DNA of 64,000 nucleotides from Plantago major. Lineage: Eukaryota > Streptophyta > Magnoliopsida > Lamiales > Plantaginaceae. The notes beneath the pieces were generated by a model. That model had not been told where the DNA came from. It ran no database searches and saw nothing but the letters and a program-made list of their open reading frames with translations. Positions 54,780 to 64,000 of this stretch are shown piece by piece (within the stretch, counting starts at the first letter, position 1; the number at the start of each line of letters is the position of its first letter). Position numbers and translations under genes: made by a program. The stretch covers positions 63,601,035 to 63,665,034 of the forward strand of contig CM048844.1 of assembly GCA_026545765.1 (NCBI GenBank). Direction: 5' to 3'.

Positions 54780-56409
54780 TGTTGGTCCAGATAACGGCAA
54801 AGTAAAAGACTAGAGGGGGGGGGGGGGTGAATAGTCTTTTAAAACTTTTGTCGATAAAAACTATTTCTTAGATATCTGTGTAGATATCTGATACTTAGAT
54901 TCAGAGCACAGAAGACTTAAGATAGATAAGTGCAGAAACAGTTAAAGTGTGTGTGTGTGTTGCTGAAATGTAAGTACAGAAAAGTAAATAACACAGCAAG
55001 TATAGTGGTATCTGGAGGTGGCGTAATCCTCCAACTAATCCACTTCCAAAGACCTAGAATTCACTAGAATAGATAATTGAGGTCACCTTACAAAAATCCT
55101 ATTCTAAGATTCCTTAAACAAATGGTTCCCAACCAAATGTTCCCCCTAAGTTGTTCCCCGGCTTTCACAGCCAAGTACTTCTTGTACTCAAAAACCTTTT
55201 TGAGCTATTCCCTAGCTTCCCAAGCTAAGTACTTCATGTGATAAATAACCTTGGAGTTATTCCTTAGTTTCTCAAACTAAGTACTTCCTGTACTCCACGC
55301 CAGTGATGGTGTTGGTTTTGGTTTGAGTTGTCAGATGAGCTTCTTTAATAACTTTTCAGTTAATCAGATAGCTTTGTGACTCAAGTATACTTAATACACT
55401 TTTCAATGTATGGTATCTTGTTCTTTTTACTGGCCCAAGTCTTAGATAAATGTTCAAGAGAATGAATCTCAGATACTTGATCTTTCAATTCAACTCTTTC
55501 ACAGATAGCAGTGCTTGTTTAGGATTAGGACACTTAGAACTTCAATGTTACTCAAGATCAAGAGCTTTGGTCGCAACAGAAAGCTTTGAGGATAAGTAAT
55601 TTGCTTGAGATAGCGAGTTATGTGTTTAGTGTAAGTTCTTCAGGTTGTGTGTCTTCTCAAGCTGTCTAAGTGTTGATATTTATAGATGAATTTGAGTGTC
55701 GTTTGAATAGTATCCGTTAGGCTTAAATCAAATTCAAACTATTGATATCTCATGTATAATCTTTAGTGAGTTTGTCTTCTTCTTCGGTTACCGTTGCTTT
55801 TGTTCAGACATCTCTGTCCGTGCATTTAATGCATTGTACTATACTTTTGTCCTGTAGTGCCAACGGAACTATGCTTTGTATCAGAGACTTAACTTTATCA
55901 GTTTTCTCTGAGTTTTAGCAGGTCCTTACCTTTAACTTCAGATACCACTTTTATTGAAACAACTTTGTTTGCAATATATATTTCTTTATCAGAAATGTGG
56001 TTTAAAGCTCAAGGTATCTGAGAGTAGATATCTGTGGGCACTTTCCTGGTTTTCAGAAACCTTCCAGTTCTCAGATATCTCTTGTGACTTAGCTTTTTTA
56101 AAACTATTCGTGTCTTCAAGATATCTGGCCAAGGTATCTGTAAAACTATTTCAGTAATCTTGTGCAGTTTCATCAAATCTTCAATGTCGTTGAACTTGTT
56201 CTGCTTGGATGTCTTCTTCTTGGTCTTCTCTTCATAAAATAAAAATTACATTTTGAGACCTAACATCCTATACAAGATTAGCTAGACTATCATACTTAGT
56301 GGGTTTTCTCTTTTACAATGTTCAAGTGAACCAAGAGTACTAATCACCTTTCTGAGACTAAGATAAGTCATCATGTTGCTGATCAAAATCTAAACAGATA
56401 TTTCTAACA
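54780..56409 (-). repeat. copia-D 3' LTR (1630 bp)
   Basis: Reverse strand starts TGTTAGAAATATCTG at 56409 and ends GGACCAACA at 54780. Direct repeats of AAGTACTTC-type units lie at 55160-55290. The 3' hairpins are at 54867-54892 (8 of 10 pairs kept) and 54804-54840 (AAAAGACTA / TAGTCTTTT around a G/C run of 13). Confidence 0.93.
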
Positions 56410-56987
56410 AAATATCTAACAAATTTTCTAACAAATTTCCCCCTTTTTGATCAGTCAACGATGACTATCTGACCTATTACAAATCTGGATGAGTGAATAA
56501 TCCAACACTTAATCATTTCTTAAGATTTTTCAATTCATTCAATTAAGTGCAGAAAGTAAACATCAACCAAATCACAAGGTGTGATCTTTGCTGACAAGTT
56601 ATCTTTTATAGAATAATATCTGAGAGTAAGTTCATCAGATAAGTTACAAAGAAAGATTACAGATAACTTCAGTACATAAAACAATTTAGCTTAGTCAGCA
56701 AAAATATAAAAATACATAGTAAATTAGGACAACAGGAGTAACCAAGCTTCAAGTAAACATCCTAATAGACTAGTCTTCAAGTCTTCAACTCTTCAAGTCT
56801 TCAACATTATTTCTATGGATCAGTCTGCAAATTTCCTATCTCCAAACCTTTTGATGTCATCAGAATAATCATAGAGAAGTGTTCTGACGAGCATCTCAGT
56901 GTCTCTGGCAAATCCACAGACCTCTTTGTAGGTTTTGGTAGGATTTTTCTTGACAAAATGTTTGACCCACAGATACTTTCCCCACTT
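56410..56987 (-). other. copia-D 3' untranslated region
   Basis: Between the envelope-like stop and the LTR. It is AT-rich with no recognisable coding motif. In the sense direction it ends with the purine tract and three TGTTAGA units, of which the last is the LTR start. Confidence 0.6.
56433..56449 (-). other. copia-D terminal polypurine tract
   Basis: Reverse strand CAAAAAGGGGGAAATTT, located about 24 nt before the LTR terminus. A similar motif, ACTAAGGGGGAAAG, occurs inside the envelope coding sequence (MTKGE). Confidence 0.75.
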
Positions 56988-59900
56988 TCAGGCATGCTCT
57001 ATTCTGATATCTGAAAGCTTGAAATATTCGTAGATAATCCTCAGATATCTGATGTCACCCTTGTATTGATCTTCAGTTAGATAGAACGACTCATAGGGTT
57101 CCACAGCGAGTCTTGCTCTTGTGCCTGTTCCTGTGATATTCAGAATTCTGTGCACATCATCTGGCTTTCCATATGGACATTCATCAGAGAGATCCTTTCT
57201 CATGGCTTCAGTTCTCTTGACAACTTCAAAATCCAACCAGGCTTTAATGTGATTGGTGTTGATCAAGGTTGGCTTATCTTTTCTCCATGCCATAAGTTGT
57301 TTATGGATTGGTTCTGGAAATCTTGAATTTACCAGTAGATGCTTAAGTTCCAAAATCCAATAGCCATTTTTCTGATTGATGCACCTGTAGACAGAGGAAT
57401 CATTGTCATTCTTCACATACTCTATTTTGGCTTCTTCTGGCCTGAGTGGAAGTTGACTTTGTCTTTGCTCAGCTCTCAGTCTGTTCCTTCTCTGTCTTGA
57501 ATTCTCTTTGGGGTTGTTGCTTGAAGAACCACCCTGGATAGACTTGGTATTTCCAGAGGGTATTTTAGCTGCTAGGGGCTTTGTAGCTATGGGCTCAGTT
57601 AGGCTTTCAATTTTCCTTTTTCTGTTAAGAGGAGCTTCATCTTCATCAGTTTCTTCATCATCATCAAGATTAAATCTTGTGAGAATTTTACAGCCTTCTT
57701 CATTGCCCAGGGACTTGATTTGACCTTCTTCTTCTTCAGAAGATTCATCAATCCCTTTAACTTGTCTTCTCCTTGGAGCCTTGGTACTCCTTGGAGGTTT
57801 CTGTGCCATGGCCCTTGTTATCATTGTAGTTCCTTCAGTAGGTTTCTGGGAAGCAGCTACTATTTGCAAAGCAGCTTGGCTTGAGGAGGTTTCATTGATT
57901 CTGAGTGGTGGCTGGGAAGTTTTGATGTTTCTTCTTCCTCTCTGAGCCGCACCAGCTCCTGATTTCTTCTTGTTTTCTTCTCCTTCTTCCCATTCCCCCT
58001 GACTTTGAGGTCCAGATTTGTACACTCTTTCCCCCTTAGTCATTGTTGGCTGACTCAGTCTCATAAAAGAATCTGAGAGAGAGTCAAAATGCCCTTGTAA
58101 ATAATTGTAGGCAGTGACCAACTTCTAAAGTTCGGCTTTGAGCTCCTGTTTTGCTTGATAAGTCCATTGTCCTTATCAGTGAGCTCTGCCAATGGGCCTA
58201 GGATGGCATTTGCTTTTCCAGCAGTGTAACTGGCCTCTTGGAAAGCTTTTTCAGCTAAAGATGCATCATCGTCCCTTATCATTCCCAGATCTTTCTAAGC
58301 AATGACTATGCTAGTTGTTCTCTGAGTGATGAGCTCAGTGAACTTTTTCATTTCAGAGGGGACGGAGGCAATTACTTCCTTGTTCTGTGAAGACAACTCC
58401 TTTTTCAGATGAGCCAAGATTGCATATCTGTTCATGTATTCATGGGAGTGGACATTTGGCAGTTTGCTGAAAGTTTCAGGAGCAATCAGTTTCCTTTTCA
58501 AGTGTGAAACCGCTAGATGTTCATTGCGGTGCTCTGCCAAAGTCTTGTCTTCTTCATCATCTGAGTAATCAACCCAGTGATCTTCATCCTCTTGGACATT
58601 CTCATCGATTGTGTCGAGTCCAACAACCATCTCAGAGATTGGTTTCTTCCTTTTTTGGGAGGAGGATGGTACTTCTTTTGAAGATGATGCAGCCTTAGCA
58701 TCATGCTTAATTTCAGATACTTCTTCAGTATTGAGTTCTTTGGTGATGGCATTTACAGCATCCTGTAGCTCTTTAACCTCAGAGTAAGCAATCATCTCTT
58801 GCAGATATTGATCTTGTAGTTGGTCAAGCTTGTCTCTGGATTTAGCTATCTGGTCTTCCGGTTGAAGATGCAGCTGTTGTTCTTCTTCCAACAGTTGTCT
58901 GAGTTGAGCAGTTCTGGATTGAGTATTGAACAATTTCTGAGCGATTTCCTCAGAATCCTCAACTACTTGTTCAGTAATAACCTTTTGTTGGGAAGATGGA
59001 TGAGTTGACTTTTGAGGAGATGGAGACGGAGATTTCTGTGCTTTCCTCTCAGTTTGCTTTTCATGATTGAGGCATGATTTCTTTGTGAAATTCCTCCGGT
59101 CCACAGTGGGGAATCATCATCATCCTTTTTGTCTGTGTCATCCTTTTGGTGATGGTCGGTGGGAGGTTCATCGAAGTCGTTTTCGTTTATCTCTTCCTCC
59201 TCATCATCTTCAGATAAAAGATTGATCACTTCAGGAATAGTGATCTTCTGCCCATTAACCTCTTCTTGTTCATAAGGTATAAATTGCAGAGTCTGGGGCA
59301 GAACTGGTTTGAATGCCATCTGTAATCTTGTCTGACCATCTGCCTGTTCAAAGGCTTGTATCAAACTGTGCGCCACTTCTCTGGAGAAATCCTTATGCAA
59401 TAGAGTCGCAACTGTGTACTGTTCGGTAGGGAACATTGCATGGATATACGTCTCCAAGTCAAGAGCTCGTTCTCGTCTGGTTGGTTGATCTGTGATTCTC
59501 AATATTTCAGAGAGATAAGAGCACCTTAACCTTTGCCATTTCTTGAAGCATTGAATATGCTTTGGCAGGGTTTGAGCTTTGAAGAAGGGAAGTAGGTCCC
59601 TTTTCTCATCATTGGGAGCCTGCTTTGCACTCGTTTGAGCCTGAAAGAAAGAGTTTTGAGTGAGCTTCAAAACTTTTGTAGATATCTGAGTAGAAGTGTA
59701 GTTTAGTTTCTGAGTTACCTGAGTAAGTACTTCAGGCTCAGAGACTTGTGCTACTGAGACAATTGGTGTCTCAGATATCTTGTTGTGAGGTGGAGACTTG
59801 TAAGTCTGGTCCTCATGAACCTTTCTTTCTTGAACCTGATAATTAAGATTAATACAATACTTAGGAAATTATTTGAAAGAATTTGTGCAAAAATGCTTTA

Positions 59901-62418
59901 ATGAGTTCTGAGTTTTGGACTTACTTCCTCAATAGGAAGCTCAGAGTCATTTTTCTCAGAAACTTTCTCAGTTTCTGGTATTCTTTCATGTGATGTTGCC
60001 TTGGGAGCTTCATCAATTTCCATTGATGCAGGGGATGTCGCAACTCTTTCCCTTTGCATTTCTACTTCTGAATGAGCCTGTAAGTAGAAAGTATTGAATA
60101 TTTTAGAAGAAGTTTAAGATAACCCATGATGAAGAATACTTATCACTGATTTTTCATGCTAAAAGGCTCAATGATGTGTTCTTCAGAAACCTTGTCGGTC
60201 TCTGGGTTCGTCTCTGGCATTTCTGCCTTATCTTCCTCTTTCTCAGTTGGAGCCTGTTAGAAACATTTACTTTAAATGATTAAGCACATAGACAAATGAC
60301 TGAAAAGTGTTATCTTAAGAATCAATTATCACCGTGTAGTGCTCAGATTTCTTAAGAGGCGAGGTTGGGGTAACCTCCTTCTCAGTTTCTGAGGCAAGCT
60401 TTCCAGCTTCCTCTTGTTTCTATGTTTCTAACTCAGCCTGTAACAAAGAATTTTTATATAAGTAACAAGATATACAAGCATAAAATTTTTCACAAGGTAG
60501 GAGTTAAACCATTCAGCTACCTGAGCATTGTCAGGCTGATTGGTCTCTGGAACTTGTGACCCTTTTATACTTTGGTCTTCTTGTTCGATCTGACTTCTTT
60601 GTTTGAAGTTTTAGGTACTTCACACCTCTCCGAGTGTGCAACCTGTTGCCTCCAGTTGATCATACTGAGTGGATGTCTCAGTTTGATCCCTCTCGTCGAG
60701 TTGGGGAACCTGCTCTTTTGCAGGATTTTCTTCAGCGTGTTGTAATGCTGGTAATTCGAAATGGAGTTCATTTACCATTTCATCAACCACTTGTGGCTGT
60801 TGTGGTTGTTGTGTTTGTGGTTGTTGTGGTTGTCTGGAAGCAGAAGATCGGTCAGTAGAGTGTTCTTCCAGATTTTTAGATGTGGCATTTTCATCAGCAT
60901 CTGCCAGCACTAAATTACCACTCATCAGGGCTTCTTGACGTTGTGCATAAGAAACGTTCCCTGATGATGTGTTTGCACCAACAACCTTTGCTATAGGTGC
61001 TTGTTCAGCAACCTGAGGTGTAGGTTCTTCTTCAGAAACCTTAGCACCAGTTACTGTTACAGTAACCTTAGCCCTCTTTGTTCTTTCTAGGACTTGAGAG
61101 ATGACTAGTTCATCATCTTCATCATCAGAGCTCTCATCAGCATTGGGAACTGATTGGTCCATTACTCCTACGATTTCTGCAGATGGGGCTTGGTGCTTTT
61201 CACCTGTTTTGGCAGCATTAATAAGTTCATCAGCAAGGCATTCAGCATTAGTCGCAACATTTCTGAACGCACTTTCTATTGCTGAGTCTACTTGTTCAGT
61301 AGTTGATGACTCTTTTGCAGCATTGATGAGTTGATCTACCTTAATCAGTTCATCGGCAAGGCCTGCAGATATCTGAGAATCGACAACCTCAATGGGTGTG
61401 TCTTCTGATTTTCCAGCAGACTTCTTTCTTGAAGATCTGGGCTTCTTGGTCGCAACCTTTTCTTCAGATACCTTTTCAGACTTTCGCTTCTTAGAACCTT
61501 TCTGAGACCCAGTAACCTTTTTCATCAAGTTTGTATACTCATATTTGCAGAGTAGGTTACTGTTGGCTATTTCAGCCGTCTCTCTGAGCTCAATGCCAAG
61601 CTTCTCCAGCAAGTAGCATATCTTCAGACCATAGCCTACTATGGCCTTTGGCTCAGCTAGTCCTTTGGCGATCTTAGGCTCGAAGCCTTGAATCTTCTTC
61701 ACAAACTTCATGAAGGCGTACTTTCCCCAGTTAAAAGGGTTTTCCAGCCTTTTGTCTTGTTGATTCAGCAAGAACATCATGATCCATCGTTCTTGGCTTA
61801 TCTGGTCAGCACCTCCTTGTAGACCATCAAAGCATCTGTGAAGAATGCAAGAACATCCCAGTGAACCATCGATGTCCGGTTCGGATGTCGAAGCTTGAAC
61901 TTCGGTGGGTGTATCGATTTTCAAGATCACACACGCCATCGTACAATTGTTTAACACCTTCAAGGAGATCATCATCCTTGGTGTTTATTTCAAAATCCTT
62001 TCCAAGATTTTGAAACTCAAACAACTTACAGAAAGTTGTTAAGTCCAGAAGGATTTCCTTTCCTTGATCGAGGTTTTGATGACACTATTGCGGTGCCTTG
62101 AAACACATGAAATTATCCTGAGTTGTTGTAGAATTCCAACACATCGGTGATGAAATTCCATTTGGAAAGGCGGATAGAAAACCCTTGATTTGTGCCTTTT
62201 CAAGCATGTCAAGAATCGACTACATCGGCTTGGTTCTCTATTGCAGCCGTGAGGCATTCCTCAACCATGGCACCACCCCAAATCATTCTGTGATTTGAAG
62301 TCCAATGGTCAGGATTAAAGTCTCCTACCAGTCGGTTGTTCACAATAACCAACTCTGGTGCTTGCTTTTCAATGATACCGAGGATTGAGATTTACGTGGA
62401 AGAATTCTTTGGGGCCAT
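56988..62418 (-). pseudogene. copia-D envelope-like gene, six exons, best preserved
   Basis: Exon 1 runs 62418-60494, with an open stretch of 451 codons (61975-60620): WGKYAFMKFVKKIQGFEPKI, LLCKYEYTNLMKKVTGSQKG, then acidic and Gln/Pro-rich sequence. Exon 2 is 60437-60333 (105 nt), exon 3 starts at 60253, exon 4 is 60077-59925 (153 nt) and exon 5 is 59835-59719 (117 nt). Introns of 56-89 nt begin GT and end AG. Exon 6 (59640-56988) has CFKKWQRLRCSYLSEILRIT, a coiled coil (RQLLEEEQQLHLQPEDQIAK), PTMTKGER and a 377-codon final open stretch (58121-56988). That stretch has Arg/Lys-rich NLS-like regions and a C-terminal domain I do not recognise (NQKNGYWILELKHLLVNSRF). Frameshifts near 62050, 59100 and 58290 break it. 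No signal peptide or clear membrane segment is seen, so a true envelope role is doubtful. Confidence 0.74.
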
Positions 62419-62607
62419 CTCTTTATATAGTGTAGGGAATTTGGATTGGTGTTTGAAAGAGATTTGATTCGAATTCTTTGCGTAAAAAAACTTAATCTTG
62501 ATTTGCAGAGATTGTAGAAGGTTTGTAGAGAATCAAGAGAAGGTTTTGCTATTTTTGTGTAAGTCGGAATTTTGGATTAGGCGAAAGTGATTTCTTTTGC
62601 CAAAATC

Positions 62608-62620
62608 CTATATATATAGC
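62608..62620 (-). promoter_or_regulatory. TATA box upstream of copia-D envelope-like gene
   Basis: GCTATATATATAGG in sense, about 190 nt before the ATG at 62418 and identical to copia-B over 14 nt. Confidence 0.52.
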
Positions 62621-63058
62621 AATAGAATCTCAACAGACAAATACATACAAATTGATTTTGTGTGTACGTATCTGTGATTTGCAAGCAGGCGTGAGCAAAA
62701 GCTAGTTCGGCATTAAATGCAAAGTGGGCTTTGTCAGAATTTTTACAGTCCACTATTTACTGTGAATTAATTTCCACCGTATAGATCAAACGCTTAATTT
62801 CATCAAGGGTCACCATTGCTTCTTCAGCAATGATCACAATCAACAAGTGTAATTGTGCCCATTTAATGAATTTTGGCTATTAGCTATCTGAATCACGTTT
62901 TTGTATGACCAAGAACACTGTTTGCATCTGAATCTGTCTTATACTTAGGATTTTTCCAAGTTTTTCATCAAGATAGAAATAATGCGAATTTCAAGAGAGT
63001 AGTTGACTGCAGATAGTTGTACTATTCTCCTTTGTGTTCCCCGTTTATAGAGTGATTC

Positions 63059-63203
63059 AGATATCTGAGTTCCCGTCTCAGAGATCTTAAGCTGTCTTTT
63101 TGCTCTTTAGCCTTTTTGACTTCTGGATACCCGTTCCAGATTTCTCTTTTCTCTTCTCTGGATGCCCGTTCCAGATACCTCTTCTCTGGATGCCCGTTCC
63201 AGA
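63059..63203 (-). other. array of four stem-loops at the end of copia-D pol
   Basis: On +: 63059-63087 AGATATCTGAG / CTCAGAGATCT (one mismatch, loop TTCCCGT); 63122-63140 TCTGGA / TCCAGA (loop TACCCGT); 63157-63175 and 63185-63203 TCTGGA / TCCAGA (loops TGCCCGT). The last two are a 28-bp tandem duplication. In sense the loops are ACGGGAA, ACGGGTA, ACGGGCA and ACGGGCA. Confidence 0.72.
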
Positions 63204-63216
63204 TTCCTGAACTTTT

Positions 63217-64000
63217 TCAGTTCATTGGTAGTTCCATTAGTCCAAGACTATGTCTTAAGGCTAAGAATCTACTTTCTTGTAGTGGCTTAGTGAAGATATC
63301 TGCAAGTTGGTCTTCAGTGCCAATCTTGAGTATCTCTATATTGCCTTTTTCAACATGGTCTCTGATGAAGTGATGTCTAACATCAATATGCTTTGTTCTG
63401 GCATGAAATTTAGGATTCTGCGTAATCGCAATAGCACTTGTGTTGTCACAGTAAATGGGAGTTTTCTCTTCATCGAGTCCATAGTCTTTAAGTTGTTGTT
63501 GTATCCACAGAATTTGTGTTGCACAACAACCAGCAGCAATATATTCAGCCTCTGTGGTAGAAGTTGCAATTGAGTTTTGCTTCTTGCTAAACCACGAGAT
63601 AAGTCTAGTACCCAGAAACTGACAAGTTCCTGAGGTGCTTTTCCTATCAAGCAGTGATCCAGCATAATCAGCGTCTGAGTACCCAGCTAAACTCAATCCG
63701 CTTTCTTTAGGATACCACAATCCTACATCTACTGTACCTTTTACATACCTTAATATTTTCATAGCAATGTTGTAGTGTGTTTGCATCGGATTTGTCTGAA
63801 ATCTAGCACACACTCCAACGGCGTATTGAATATCAGGTCTACTTGCAGTGAGGTAAAGTAGTGAACCTATCAATTTCCTATACTTATGTTCTTCAACACT
63901 CTTATCTGATTCAGTATAGGTCATTTTGGTTCCAATTCTCATAGGTATCTTAGCATTCTTTTCAGAAGGCTTAAGATTGAATTTTGTGAGCATATCTTTT
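63217..64000 (-). CDS. copia-D pol C-terminus: RT end and RNase H (partial, open)
   Basis: The reading frame is open over at least 258 codons (63993 to 63217) and continues beyond the window edge. It starts in the RT thumb/connection (MLTKFNLKPSEKNAKIPMRI, KYRKLIGSLLYLTASRPDIQ). RNase H follows with YSDADYAGSLLDRKSTSGTC, SKKQNSIATSTTEAEYIAAG, DNTSAIAITQNPKF and KHIDVRHHFIRDHVEKGNIE, so all expected acidic catalytic residues are present. It ends LRHSLGLMELPMN. This is the only pol segment in the window without a break. It removes RNA from the RNA:DNA hybrid during reverse transcription. Whether the rest of pol is intact cannot be judged here. Confidence 0.9.
   Translation of the reverse strand, partial: KDMLTKFNLKPSEKNAKIPMRIGTKMTYTESDKSVEEHKYRKLIGSLLYLTASRPDIQYAVGVCARFQTNPMQTHYNIAMKILRYVKGTVDVGLWYPKESGLSLAGYSDADYAGSLLDRKSTSGTCQFLGTRLISWFSKKQNSIATSTTEAEYIAAGCCATQILWIQQQLKDYGLDEEKTPIYCDNTSAIAITQNPKFHARTKHIDVRHHFIRDHVEKGNIEILKIGTEDQLADIFTKPLQESRFLALRHSLGLMELPMN

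Larger units (their letters stand above)
62419..63216 (-). other. copia-D pol-to-envelope spacer
   Basis: 798 nt non-coding. Sense order: stem-loop array, purine tract (reverse complement of TTTGTGTTCCCCG, 63031-63043), AT-rich part, TATA box, leader. Confidence 0.75.
54780..64000 (-). mobile_element. copia-D (Sirevirus-like), reverse, runs off the right edge
   Basis: Reverse element: RNase H end (64000-63217), spacer, envelope-like gene (62418-56988), 3' region, terminal purine tract (56433-56449) and 3' LTR (54780-56409). It is inserted in the exon 6 sequence of copia-C after CTCAAGCAC. It carries the best-preserved envelope-like gene in the window. Gag, protease, integrase and 5' LTR lie outside. 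Confidence 0.9.

Noticed and set aside
63307-63573. Antisense ORF of about 80-88 residues over RNase H, seen also at 6225-6464, 13082-13324 and 47548-47790
   Set aside because: It recurs because the sense RNase H coding sequence is conserved. It has no motif of its own and no upstream signal.

Overview
The window is repeat-rich nuclear DNA from a land plant, probably a eudicot with a large genome. I see no host gene, tRNA, rRNA or CRISPR array. Almost every base belongs to an LTR retrotransposon. Evidence: initiator-Met-type primer sites (TGGTATCAGAGC), tRNA-Asp-type primer sites (GCGCCG..ACCGGGGA), CCHC zinc knuckles, FDSGC proteases, YVDDII reverse transcriptases, EAEYIAAG RNase H, TG..CA LTRs and 5-bp target duplications. 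The copia elements with a long extra reading frame after pol look like Sireviruses (Ty1/copia with an envelope-like gene). Nearly all coding regions are broken by stops, frameshifts, deletions or later insertions.

Layout, left to right. 1-3508 and 12487-17550 are two parts of one forward copia (copia-A), split by a reverse copia (copia-B, 3509-12486) that landed in its reverse transcriptase. 17551-24601 is a reverse-strand composite of two Ty3/gypsy elements from different LTR families. 24602-25716 is an orphan envelope-like fragment. 25717-28685 is gypsy-2 (5' LTR, gag, protease start), followed by a reverse gypsy LTR fragment (28686-29226) and a reverse envelope-like fragment (copia-F, 29227-31896). 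31897-34276 is a reduced gypsy-3. 34277-39796 is copia-E (reverse, a second Sirevirus-like lineage) carrying a solo LTR at 35345-36187. 39797-54779 is copia-C (forward) with a 1631-bp 5' LTR, a 614-bp foreign insertion and a solo gypsy LTR. 54780-64000 is copia-D (reverse), inserted into the envelope-like gene of copia-C; its pol runs off the right edge.

Relative order of events: gypsy-3 is older than copia-E, which is older than copia-C, which is older than copia-D. Copia-A is older than copia-B. The two clean solo LTRs came after copia-E and copia-C respectively.

The most interesting material lies in the shared architecture of copia-A, B, C and D, between pol and the envelope-like gene. 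(1) An array of short stem-loops begins at or near the pol stop codon. All loops are 7 nt, typically ACGGGNA in the sense direction, and the stem tips change in a compensatory way (CTGAG/CTCAG versus CTGGA/TCCAG). (2) About 180-200 nt before the envelope-like ATG there is a TATA box in every copy. (3) The envelope-like gene looks spliced: one long first exon, four short middle exons whose measurable lengths are multiples of three, and a long last exon. Together these suggest that the downstream gene has its own promoter and splicing and is not made from the genomic RNA alone. This is inference from comparing copies inside the window and has not been tested by transcripts.
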